The notes below the pieces were generated by a model. The model was not told where the DNA came from. It worked only from the letters and a program-made list of their open reading frames with translations, and did not search any database. 5,242 nt of DNA from an uncultured Bacilli bacterium (GTDB taxonomy: Bacteria; Bacillota_I; Bacilli_A; RF39; UBA660), in NCBI GenBank assembly GCA_947626215.1, contig CANQRJ010000095.1, positions 1 through 5,242 on the forward strand. The letters run 5' to 3'. The position numbers and the translations under genes are program-made. Positions 1 to 4,982 of the stretch are shown here, in pieces; position 1 is the first letter of the stretch, and every line of letters begins with the position of its first letter.

Positions 1-1349
1 CTAATAATCGTTTGTCCTGTTTCAGGATCTGTTTTATAACGGAATGTTGGATCTTCTTCAGCTAATTTTTGTAAAGCGGTTCCTAATTTTTCTTGATCTG
101 CTTTTGATTTTGGTTCAATCGCTTCATCAATAACTGGTAATGGGAATTCCATTCCTTTCATAATAACTGGATGTTTTTCATCACATAAGGTATCTGCTGT
201 AGTTGTATTTTTAAGTCCTACTGCGGCAGCAATTTCACCACAATAAACTTCAGAAATTTCTTTTCTGTTATTTGCGTGCATTTGTAAGATACGTCCGATT
301 CTTTCTTTTTCACCCTTTGTAGAGTTAATAATATAAGAACCACTTGTTAAATGTCCAGAGTAAACTCTGAAGAAAGCTAAACGACCTACAAATGGATCAG
401 CCATAATTTTAAATGCTAAAGCTGTGAATGGTTCTGAATCACTTGGATGACGTAAAACATCTTCTCCAGTTTTTGGATCATAGCATTCAATAGATGGAAC
501 ATCGGTAGGTGCAGGCATGTAATCGATTACTGCATCAAGGGCAAGTTTTACCCCCATATTAGATAAGGCACTACCACACATAACTGGGAAGAATTCTGCT
601 GCCAAAACTCCTTTACGGATGGCACTTTTAATTTCTTCAACAGTTACGTCTCCACCTTCTAAATATTTTTCCATTAAAGCATCATCAAATTCAGCTGCTG
701 CTTCAATAAGTTCAATATGTTTTTCTTCTGCTAAAGCTTTTAAGTTTTCTGGAATCTCAATTTCAGTTGCTTCTTCATGTTCTTTACCATCATAATGATA
801 AGCTTTCATGGTTACTAAATCAATAATTCCGTTAAATTCACTTTCAGCTCCAATTGGCCATTGAATTGGTTTATAATTTACTCCAAGTCTTTGTCCAATA
901 GATTTTAAAGTAAACTCGAAATCGGCTCCAAGTTTATCCATTTTATTAGCAAAAATCATACGAGGAACTTTATATTCTGTTGCTTGTCTCCAAACGGTTT
1001 CAGATTGTGGTTCTACTCCAGCATTAGAGTCAAGTAAACAAATTGCTCCATCTAATACTCTTAATGATCTTTGAACTTCTACTGTGAAGTCTACGTGACC
1101 TGGGGTATCAATAATATTTAGACGGTATCCTTTCCAATGTGCTGTGGTTGCAGCAGATGTAATAGTAATACCTCTTTCTTTTTCTTGATCCATCCAGTCC
1201 ATTTGAGATTCTCCATCATGAGTTTCTCCAATTTTATGAGTTATTCCTGTATGGAATAATACACGTTCTGTAAAAGTAGTTTTTCCGGCATCAATATGTG
1301 CCATAATACCAATGTTTCTTAATTTATCAATTGTAACATCTCTTGCCAT
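1..1349 (-). CDS. fusA: Elongation factor G, N-terminal 449 codons (cut by window edge)
   Basis: EF-G is the cytoplasmic translational GTPase that drives tRNA and mRNA translocation on the ribosome and, with RRF, ribosome recycling. I translated the minus strand from the ATG at 1349-1347 (MARDVTIDKLRNIGIMAHID). The G motifs are in order: P-loop AHIDAGKTT (residues 17-25), switch I RGITITSA (59-66), DTPGH (81-85), NKMD (135-138), and CGSAL near 258-262. Domain II follows, and the window ends in domain III at the ETGQTII motif. Family length is about 690 residues, so roughly the last third lies beyond base 1. The start is fixed by family alignment and by AGGAGGG just upstream. It is the third gene of the str operon, 12 bases after rpsG. 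No damage is visible and identity is certain. Confidence 0.98.
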   Translation of the reverse strand, partial: MARDVTIDKLRNIGIMAHIDAGKTTFTERVLFHTGITHKIGETHDGESQMDWMDQEKERGITITSAATTAHWKGYRLNIIDTPGHVDFTVEVQRSLRVLDGAICLLDSNAGVEPQSETVWRQATEYKVPRMIFANKMDKLGADFEFTLKSIGQRLGVNYKPIQWPIGAESEFNGIIDLVTMKAYHYDGKEHEEATEIEIPENLKALAEEKHIELIEAAAEFDDALMEKYLEGGDVTVEEIKSAIRKGVLAAEFFPVMCGSALSNMGVKLALDAVIDYMPAPTDVPSIECYDPKTGEDVLRHPSDSEPFTALAFKIMADPFVGRLAFFRVYSGHLTSGSYIINSTKGEKERIGRILQMHANNRKEISEVYCGEIAAAVGLKNTTTADTLCDEKHPVIMKGMEFPLPVIDEAIEPKSKADQEKLGTALQKLAEEDPTFRYKTDPETGQTII

Positions 1350-1356
1350 ATTTTAG

Positions 1357-1363
1357 CCCTCCT
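1357..1363 (-). promoter_or_regulatory. fusA ribosome binding site overlapping the rpsG stop codon
   Basis: Read on the minus strand, the rpsG stop TAG (1364-1362) runs directly into AGGAGGG, so two bases of the stop codon are also Shine-Dalgarno bases. The ATG of fusA follows after seven or eight bases. A ribosome terminating on rpsG would sit on the fusA start, so translational coupling of S7 and EF-G is likely (inference). Confidence 0.8.
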
Positions 1364-1829
1364 ACCATCTATAATGAGCAAATGCTTTATTTGCCTCAGC
1401 CATTTTGTGAGTATCCTCACGTTTTTTTACTGCTCCCCCTGTTCCGTTTGCAGCATCTATAATTTCATTAGCTAACTTTGTAGCCATTCCTTTTCCATTT
1501 CTGGTTTTTGCATAATTTACAAGCCATCTTAAAGCTAGTGTTTGACTTCTTTCATCACTGACTTCAATTGGAACTTGATAGTTACTTCCACCAACACGAC
1601 GAGATTTAACTTCAAGTGCTGGTTTAATATTCTCTAAAGCTTCTTGATATACTTCTATAGCATCACGTCCAGTTTTTTCTTTTACGATATCAAATGCTTC
1701 ATAAAGAATTTTTTGAGCGGTTCCTTTTTTACCATCTAACATAATTTGATTCATAAGTTTTGTAACAACTTTTGAATTATAAATTGCATCAGGTAATACG
1801 TCTCTTTTTTCTGCTCTTCTTTTACGCAT
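1362..1829 (-). CDS. rpsG: Small ribosomal subunit protein S7 (uS7)
   Basis: S7 is the primary binder that organises the 3' major domain (head) of 16S rRNA and lies near the E site. The 155-residue product matches the usual bacterial length of about 156 and opens with the typical MRKRRAEKR basic tail. The family signature RRVGGSNYQVP lies at about residues 77-87, followed by ALRWLV, and the C-terminus ends HKMAEANKAFAHYRW as in Firmicutes. The start ATG is preceded by AGGAGGAG (1835-1842) at five bases' spacing. It lies 30 bases after rpsL and 12 bases before fusA, in one operon. In other bacteria S7 autoregulates the str operon; I see no conserved S7 target in the short rpsL-rpsG spacer. Nothing is broken. 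Confidence 0.98.
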   Translation of the reverse strand: MRKRRAEKRDVLPDAIYNSKVVTKLMNQIMLDGKKGTAQKILYEAFDIVKEKTGRDAIEVYQEALENIKPALEVKSRRVGGSNYQVPIEVSDERSQTLALRWLVNYAKTRNGKGMATKLANEIIDAANGTGGAVKKREDTHKMAEANKAFAHYRW

Positions 1830-1859
1830 AACTTCTCCTCCTTCTATTTTATTTTTCTA

Positions 1860-2273
1860 TTACTTTTTAGGTTTTTTAGCACCGTATTTACTACGTCCTT
1901 GTTTACGATTTGCAACACCTTGTGTATCTAATGTTCCACGAACAATGTGATAACGAACACCGATTAAATCTTTAACACGTCCTCCACGAACTAATACAAC
2001 ACTGTGCTCTTGTAAGTTATGTCCTTCACCTGGAATATAAGTATCGACTTCTCTTCCATTTGATAATCTTACACGTGCATATTTACGTAATGCTGAGTTC
2101 GGTTTTTTTGGTGTTTTGGTTCCTACACGAGTACAAACACCACGTTTTTGAGGACTTGTTGTATTGGTTTGTTTTCTTTCAATTGTATTAAATCCTACAT
2201 TTAAAACTGGGCTTTTACTCTTTCTAGTTTTCTTACTTCTTCCTTTTTTTACAAGTTGATTAATAGTAGCCAT
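1860..2273 (-). CDS. rpsL: Small ribosomal subunit protein S12 (uS12)
   Basis: S12 sits at the decoding centre of the 30S subunit and helps set accuracy; streptomycin binds next to it. The 137-residue protein starts MATINQLVKKGR, as in Bacillus. The longer frame back to 2300 adds nine residues with no family support, whereas the ATG at 2273 has GGAG six bases upstream. The conserved loop TPKKPNSALRK is intact, with Lys56 equal to E. coli Lys43. GGRVKDLIGVRYH holds Lys101 (E. coli Lys88) and Asp102, the residue methylthiolated by RimO in some bacteria. The odd point is Ile104 in place of the nearly universal Pro (E. coli P91 counting Met). It is the first gene of the str operon here. Confidence 0.98.
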   Translation of the reverse strand: MATINQLVKKGRSKKTRKSKSPVLNVGFNTIERKQTNTTSPQKRGVCTRVGTKTPKKPNSALRKYARVRLSNGREVDTYIPGEGHNLQEHSVVLVRGGRVKDLIGVRYHIVRGTLDTQGVANRKQGRSKYGAKKPKK

Positions 2274-2363
2274 AAATTTCTCCTTCCTATTTACACGCAC
2301 CCTGGTGTATCAAACATTTCTTTAAATAAGGTTTCACCGAAGTAAAACCATGATTTAAAAATC
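2274..2363 (-). promoter_or_regulatory. rpsL (str operon) 5' leader with UUCG-capped hairpin
   Basis: The predicted untranslated leader is about 90 nt from a start near 2363 to the S12 ATG. At 2349-2330 the minus strand can fold an 8-bp stem (GGTTTTAC with GTGAAACC, one G-U pair) capped by a TTCG tetraloop closed by C-G, an exceptionally stable motif. A second, weaker stem TACAC/GTGTA lies at 2309-2292, just before the Shine-Dalgarno AGGAAGGAG (2288-2280). Neither stem is followed by a T-run, so they do not look like a terminator. They could stabilise the mRNA 5' end or bind a ribosomal protein. I do not recognise a catalogued leader motif. Confidence 0.55.
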
Positions 2364-2369
2364 AATGAT

Positions 2370-2398
2370 ATCTTATCATTTCATTGTATGTATGTCAA
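2370..2398 (-). promoter_or_regulatory. Promoter of the str operon
   Basis: On the minus strand there is a perfect -35 TTGACA (2398-2393), a 17-bp spacer, and TAAGAT (2375-2370) preceded by TG plus one base, giving an extended -10. This is close to the sigma-A consensus and fits a very strong promoter driving rpsL-rpsG-fusA. Transcription would start about seven bases downstream, near 2363. Confidence 0.88.
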
Positions 2399-2423
2399 GA
2401 AAAAAATTGCCATTTTTAATGAA

Positions 2424-2526
2424 ATTAAAAACTTTTTTGAAGTATAAGTTGAATCATTTTTTATTCTTCTAAGATATTTCTTTCATTATGCAAATTTTAA
2501 AAACGTTATTTAATAAATTGAGCTAA
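2424..2526 (-). pseudogene. Decayed 3' fragment of a BspA-like leucine-rich-repeat gene
   Basis: This stretch reads as a degraded relative of the 3' end of the LRR gene at 2990-3514. On the minus strand one frame gives ERNILEE, then a stop, then KMIQLILQKSF, against ERNILEEQEKKMVIHLHFKKEF in the other copy. A block of about 21 bases around 2465-2485 matches 3102-3122 almost exactly. The fragment has in-frame stops, no start and no ribosome binding site, so it cannot make the protein. It lies immediately upstream of the rpsL promoter. It shows that the island has carried at least two LRR genes, probably lost by recombination or decay. Confidence 0.65.
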
Positions 2527-2643
2527 TTTAAAAGTATTATTAGAACTACCTATTCCAGAGATGATTTAAACTCCATTTTTTAAATAAAGGACTGGATAAA
2601 CAGGTCGAGTGTTCCACACCTTTGGAATGTTATCATTTTTACA
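2527..2643. other. Non-coding spacer before toxin unit 1
   Basis: I find no open frame with a start and ribosome binding site here. From about 2616 on, weak similarity to the stretch before toxin unit 2 (from about 5017) is visible, for example the shared GAATGTTA, with small insertions and deletions. So the repeated unit is somewhat longer than its near-identical core. Confidence 0.4.
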
Positions 2644-2732
2644 TGTAGGCAATTATCATTTTACTATTGATTTTCTTTTCTTATGTATGTTATGATTATT
2701 TCAGGAAGTCATTCGTGGCTAGTGCCTACCAC
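2644..2732 (+). repeat. Direct repeat, copy A: promoter and leader of toxin unit 1
   Basis: This 89-bp segment starts TGTAGGCAATTATC, ends GTGCCTACCAC, and recurs at 5047-5135 with one difference (T2697 against C5100). It contains the promoter and the first 30 transcribed bases of the small-peptide mRNA. Beyond it the copies diverge at once, although the peptides remain related. The copies are 2403 bp apart in the same orientation. Confidence 0.95.
2667..2696 (+). promoter_or_regulatory. Promoter of toxin mRNA 1
   Basis: TTGATT (2667-2672), an 18-bp spacer, then TATGAT (2691-2696) preceded by TG and one base, which gives an extended -10. The likely start is A2703, which puts the mRNA 5' end exactly at the AGGAAGTCATT arm that is complementary to its 3' end. 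Confidence 0.8.
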
Positions 2733-2755
2733 CTTTTATTTTTTTAGGAGGTGGT
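2728..2755 (+). promoter_or_regulatory. Leader hairpin sequestering the toxin 1 Shine-Dalgarno
   Basis: ACCACCTTTT (2728-2737) can pair with AGGAGGTGGT (2746-2755) over 10 bp, with two G-U pairs, around an 8-base loop. The 3' arm contains the whole Shine-Dalgarno AGGAGG (2746-2751), so the closed hairpin would hide the ribosome binding site. The second copy (5131-5161) has a different sequence but an equivalent 10-bp stem. Confidence 0.75.
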
Positions 2756-2759
2756 CAAT

Positions 2760-2864
2760 GTGAACAAAAGAATATTTATTTTACATCTTATGCGTTACAT
2801 CTTTGGAATAACTTTTTTTATCACAGTTTGTTTATTGTCCATTATCCGGGCAATTTCAAAATAA
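2760..2864 (+). CDS. Small hydrophobic basic peptide, candidate type I toxin (copy 1)
   Basis: The peptide has 34 residues and starts at GTG, 8 bases after AGGAGG. It begins MNKRIFILHLMRYIFGITFF, continues ITVCLLSIIRAISK, and stops at TAA 2862-2864. Basic residues (K3, R4, R12) flank a hydrophobic stretch of about residues 13-29, and the C-terminus is basic, so one membrane span is expected. The ATG at 2758 is followed at once by TGA, so it cannot be the start; the homologous copy has ATG exactly where this one has GTG. Coding is supported by the relative at 5166: 15 of 25 residues are identical and most of the rest are conservative. The arrangement with a masked ribosome site, end-to-end pairing and a convergent antisense RNA is that of type I toxins. 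I do not recognise the sequence as Fst, TxpA, BsrG or Hok. A signalling or bacteriocin-like peptide is the alternative. Confidence 0.75.
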   Translation: MNKRIFILHLMRYIFGITFFITVCLLSIIRAISK

Positions 2865-2901
2865 AAACGGCACTTAATCTTTCGTTGAAAGATTAAATGC
2901 C
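2858..2901 (-). terminator. Intrinsic terminator of antitoxin RNA 1
   Basis: On the minus strand GGCATTTAATCTTTC pairs with GAAAGATTAAGTGCC over 15 bp (one U-G), followed by GTTTTTATTTT. On the plus strand the wobble becomes a C-A mismatch and no T-run follows at 2902, so the terminator works for the antisense direction. Confidence 0.9.
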
Positions 2902-2913
2902 AACCAATTTAAA

Positions 2914-2960
2914 GGTAGGCATTAGCATACCAACACTAATGACTTCCACTTTTTATTTTA
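2914..2960 (+). terminator. Probable terminator of toxin mRNA 1
   Basis: On the plus strand CATTAG (2920-2925) pairs with CTAATG (2936-2941). The stem extends outward through AG/CT and GG/CC with two single mismatches and is followed by ACTTTTTATTTT. It is weaker than the antisense terminator. Its arms are the same bases that can pair with the mRNA 5' end. Confidence 0.55.
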
Positions 2961-2983
2961 TGAAGTTTCCTTCATCTGTATAC

Positions 2984-3012
2984 ACTTTATCACATTTTCC
3001 TTCTTTTTGCAA
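2984..3012 (-). promoter_or_regulatory. Promoter of antitoxin RNA 1
   Basis: On the minus strand TTGCAA (3012-3007), a 17-bp spacer, then TAAAGT (2989-2984) preceded by TG and one base (extended -10). The start is expected near 2977. The -35 and spacer lie inside the last codons of the LRR remnant, so that gene's 3' end and the antitoxin promoter share sequence. Confidence 0.68.
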
Positions 3013-3514
3013 GAATTAGTTTTTGATTAGTTACATTAAAAATGTAACAAAATTTAAACTCTTTTTTGAAATGTAAGTGAATAACCATTTTCTTTTCTTG
3101 CTCTTCTAAGATATTTCTCTCATCATTCAATATATCTTTAACATATTCCTTTAAATTATTTGATACGATTAGTTTGAGAAGTATTTTATGCCTTTTATTT
3201 TCTAGAAAAGAAAATTTTTCCATTTCTTCTGCATTCGGTATATTTACTTCTTTTAATTCTTTACAATGACTTAGAAATTCAAAACCTATTTTTTCTGCTT
3301 TTGGTAAGCTTATTTTTTTAAGTTGACTTTCACAAAGAAAGGAATTTCCTATTTCTTTTGCATTTGACAATTTAATACTCTTTAATGTGACATGATAATA
3401 AAGAAAATTGTCTTCAATTTTTTCCACTTCATTATTTTTATAAAATATCATTTGATTATTTTGATTTAAAATTATTTTTTGTTTTTGGCTAGCATCATTT
3501 TCAATAATAATTTT
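2990..3514 (-). pseudogene. N-terminally truncated BspA-like leucine-rich-repeat protein
   Basis: The frame is open from 3514, just after a TGA at 3517-3515, to the TGA at 2992-2990. The first ATG (3451) would give 153 residues, but it has no Shine-Dalgarno, and the 21 codons before it also read as protein (IIIENDASQKQKIIL). So I read this as the tail of a longer gene that has lost its start. Repeats of about 21-23 residues are plain: DNFLYYHVTLKSIKL, GNSFLCESQLKKISLPKA, FEFLSHCKELKEVNIPNA. This is the LRR_5/BspA pattern of surface or secreted proteins that bind host or partner proteins. A lysine-rich coil (NILEEQEKKM) follows and the C-terminus is basic (KRRKM). It lies downstream of the surface gene, in the same direction, behind the 23-bp repeats. 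Confidence 0.72.
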
Positions 3515-3518
3515 TCAC

Positions 3519-3564
3519 TTTTGACAATTTTGTTGTGCAGTTTTTGACAATTTTGTTGTGCAGT
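3519..3564. repeat. Two perfect 23-bp tandem repeats
   Basis: Two identical 23-bp units, 3519-3541 and 3542-3564, each contain TTGACAATTTTGTTGTGCAG. They lie six bases beyond the stop codon of the surface gene and abut the point where the LRR frame is cut off. No spacers as in CRISPR and no clear inverted symmetry are seen. They may mark a recombination or insertion scar; I cannot assign them to a known insertion sequence. Confidence 0.9.
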
Positions 3565-3570
3565 TTTAGA

Positions 3571-4953
3571 CTATTCTAAATAACTATGTTTCATACCATC
3601 TTTATCTTCTGTTGTTATGGTTGTTCCGGTTCTAGTAACAGTAGATGTAGAGAGAATGTCACTAGTTGTTTTTCCGAATATTTCTCCGTAATTCCATTCA
3701 AGCAATATTTTTGTACCATATATCCCCGAGTTTTTTTCACCGGTAATAATTGGAATTGAATTTATCGTACCCTCCAAATTTAAAGTTCCATAACCACCAT
3801 GTAAAACTCCACATTTTGACCCTGTTATTTTAGAATTGTCTTTTATTGTAATATTAGCTTTGTAGCCATCATTTACTGAAATTGCATTTTCAATAGTACC
3901 AATTATTTCACTACTAATAACAGTTATTACTCCACCACTACCGCCAATCCCATGTGGTCCTTGTATTTTAGAATTTGAAATTAATATATCATTTACTTCA
4001 CCACTTGTAAGTATAGTAGAATGATCAAGTATACTTTCTGAAATTAGTTCAGAAAAATTTACATTCAATATTTTTTCAGTTCCATTTACAACCGTAACAT
4101 TAGTTAAAAGTTTTATATTTGAAAGCGATAATATTGAATTTTCTTTGTTTAAAATCATTTCATATTTTTCATCATTACTATAAAAAGATATTTCTCCTTT
4201 ATTAGAATTACTAGAGACTAAACTTAAATCTCCAAAATTTATAAAATTTCCAGTAAGATTATGTCCATTTAAGTCAAATGTAACTTTTTTATTCGCTAAA
4301 ATAGTCCACTCTTGATTTGTTTGCAATGTTTCATCAACTAAAAATAAAATATAATTTTCAGAATCATCAACATTTTCTAAAGCATCACTTGATGAACTAT
4401 AAAATTTACAAATACCATCTTTAGTAATATGATTTAAAACAATTTTATTATTATTTTCATTTGCAGTAATTCCATTATTACATAACAATATATTTCCTTC
4501 CTTAGAAATTTCTAAGCTATTAGCTCTAGTAGATACTGAATAATTTTCATCATTAACTTTTACATCATAATTACTTTTAAAATATATATTGCATTTTGTT
4601 CTAGATGTTTTCACTCCGGTCACCATTATTGCCCATGTATCTTGATTTAAAGTAAGTTTAATAGTTTCATCTTTTTTTCCTAAAACACCACAGTAACTTT
4701 GTTTTTCATCTAAGACATAACCATCTTCTTTTTTAGGAATCTCTTTTTGAATTACTCCATCTTTATAAAATGCAAAATAAATGTCTCCTACGTCTTCTAC
4801 TGTTCCATTTATGACATTAAAAATATCATTTGTTTCAAATATTGCAAATGTTCTATATAAAATTACTCCACTTATTAATAAAACACAAGTGATTGTAAAT
4901 AAAATGATTCCAACTTTTTTGTTATCTTTTTCTTTAAATTTTTCTAATTTCAT
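3571..4953 (-). CDS. Membrane-anchored surface protein with probable beta-helix region
   Basis: The protein has 460 residues. A short basic N-terminus (MKLEKFKEKDNKK) is followed by one hydrophobic span, about residues 14-33 (VGIILFTITCVLLISGVILY), so it is probably anchored by an uncleaved signal with the bulk outside. Residues 44-126 form a compact domain (FNVINGTVEDVGDIYFAFY, then GYVLDEKQSYC and SRTKCNIYF) with Cys88 and Cys121. I associate this domain, from memory, with unnamed surface proteins of gut Bacilli. A second Cys pair is at 158 and 182. From about 225 (TFDLNGHNLTGN) to 440, short beta-rich, Asn/Gly/Ser/Thr-rich stretches suggest a right-handed beta-helix, as in adhesins and polysaccharide-binding proteins. 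No LPXTG or second membrane span is seen. The start has AGGGTGA nine bases upstream. Function is unknown; an adhesin is a guess. Confidence 0.85.
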   Translation of the reverse strand: MKLEKFKEKDNKKVGIILFTITCVLLISGVILYRTFAIFETNDIFNVINGTVEDVGDIYFAFYKDGVIQKEIPKKEDGYVLDEKQSYCGVLGKKDETIKLTLNQDTWAIMVTGVKTSRTKCNIYFKSNYDVKVNDENYSVSTRANSLEISKEGNILLCNNGITANENNNKIVLNHITKDGICKFYSSSSDALENVDDSENYILFLVDETLQTNQEWTILANKKVTFDLNGHNLTGNFINFGDLSLVSSNSNKGEISFYSNDEKYEMILNKENSILSLSNIKLLTNVTVVNGTEKILNVNFSELISESILDHSTILTSGEVNDILISNSKIQGPHGIGGSGGVITVISSEIIGTIENAISVNDGYKANITIKDNSKITGSKCGVLHGGYGTLNLEGTINSIPIITGEKNSGIYGTKILLEWNYGEIFGKTTSDILSTSTVTRTGTTITTEDKDGMKHSYLE

Positions 4954-4982
4954 ATGAAAAAATCACCCTACTCTATAGAATG

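Larger units (their letters stand above)
2704..2947 (+). repeat. Interrupted inverted repeat pairing the toxin mRNA 5' and 3' ends
   Basis: GGAAGTCATT (2704-2713) is the exact reverse complement of AATGACTTCC (2938-2947). CTAGTGCCTACC (2719-2730) pairs with GGTAGGCATTAG (2914-2925) over 12 bp including one G-U. Both pairs are collinear, so the mRNA ends can form a long-distance duplex around the coding region, as known for hok and other type I toxin mRNAs. The same relation means that the antisense RNA begins with a sequence resembling the mRNA 5' end. Confidence 0.8.
2858..2977 (-). ncRNA. Candidate antitoxin antisense RNA 1 (about 120 nt)
   Basis: A minus-strand promoter (2984-3012) points into the 3' part of toxin unit 1. 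An intrinsic terminator closes the transcript near 2858, giving an RNA of about 120 nt with no plausible reading frame. It overlaps the stop codon region and 3' untranslated region of the toxin mRNA and is fully complementary there. Its 5' part can fold CATTAG/CTAATG around a 10-base loop containing TTGGTA. The layout resembles TxpA/RatA and BsrG/SR4 of Bacillus, where the antisense RNA covers the toxin mRNA 3' end. The 5' end is estimated from promoter spacing only. Confidence 0.68.

Noticed and set aside
2274..2300. Longer rpsL frame starting MRVNRKEKF at 2300
   Set aside because: S12 proteins start at MATINQ or MPTINQ; the ATG at 2273 has a good Shine-Dalgarno, and the extra nine codons cover that site and a leader stem.
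2612..2626. Terminator hairpin TTCCA/TGGAA before toxin unit 1
   Set aside because: The stem is only 5 bp, is not kept in unit 2, and the T-run is displaced.
2704..2947. Inverted repeat as the ends of a small transposable element
   Set aside because: The conserved unit extends past the repeat to include the promoter, the arms sit exactly at the predicted RNA ends, and no target duplication is seen.
2978..2983. TATACA as the -10 of antitoxin RNA 1
   Set aside because: No acceptable -35 lies 16-18 bases upstream; TAAAGT with TTGCAA at 17 bp and an extended TG is better.
2990..3451. LRR frame as an intact 153-residue gene from the ATG at 3451
   Set aside because: There is no ribosome binding site before the ATG, and the same frame reads as protein for 21 codons further upstream, so a truncated remnant fits better.
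3519..3564. CRISPR array
   Set aside because: The two units are directly adjacent with no spacer, and no cas genes are present.
3544..3572. Plus-strand promoter from the second 23-bp unit (TTGACA, 17 bp, TAGACT)
   Set aside because: The -10 is weak and no gene or RNA structure follows; kept only as a remark in the repeat finding.
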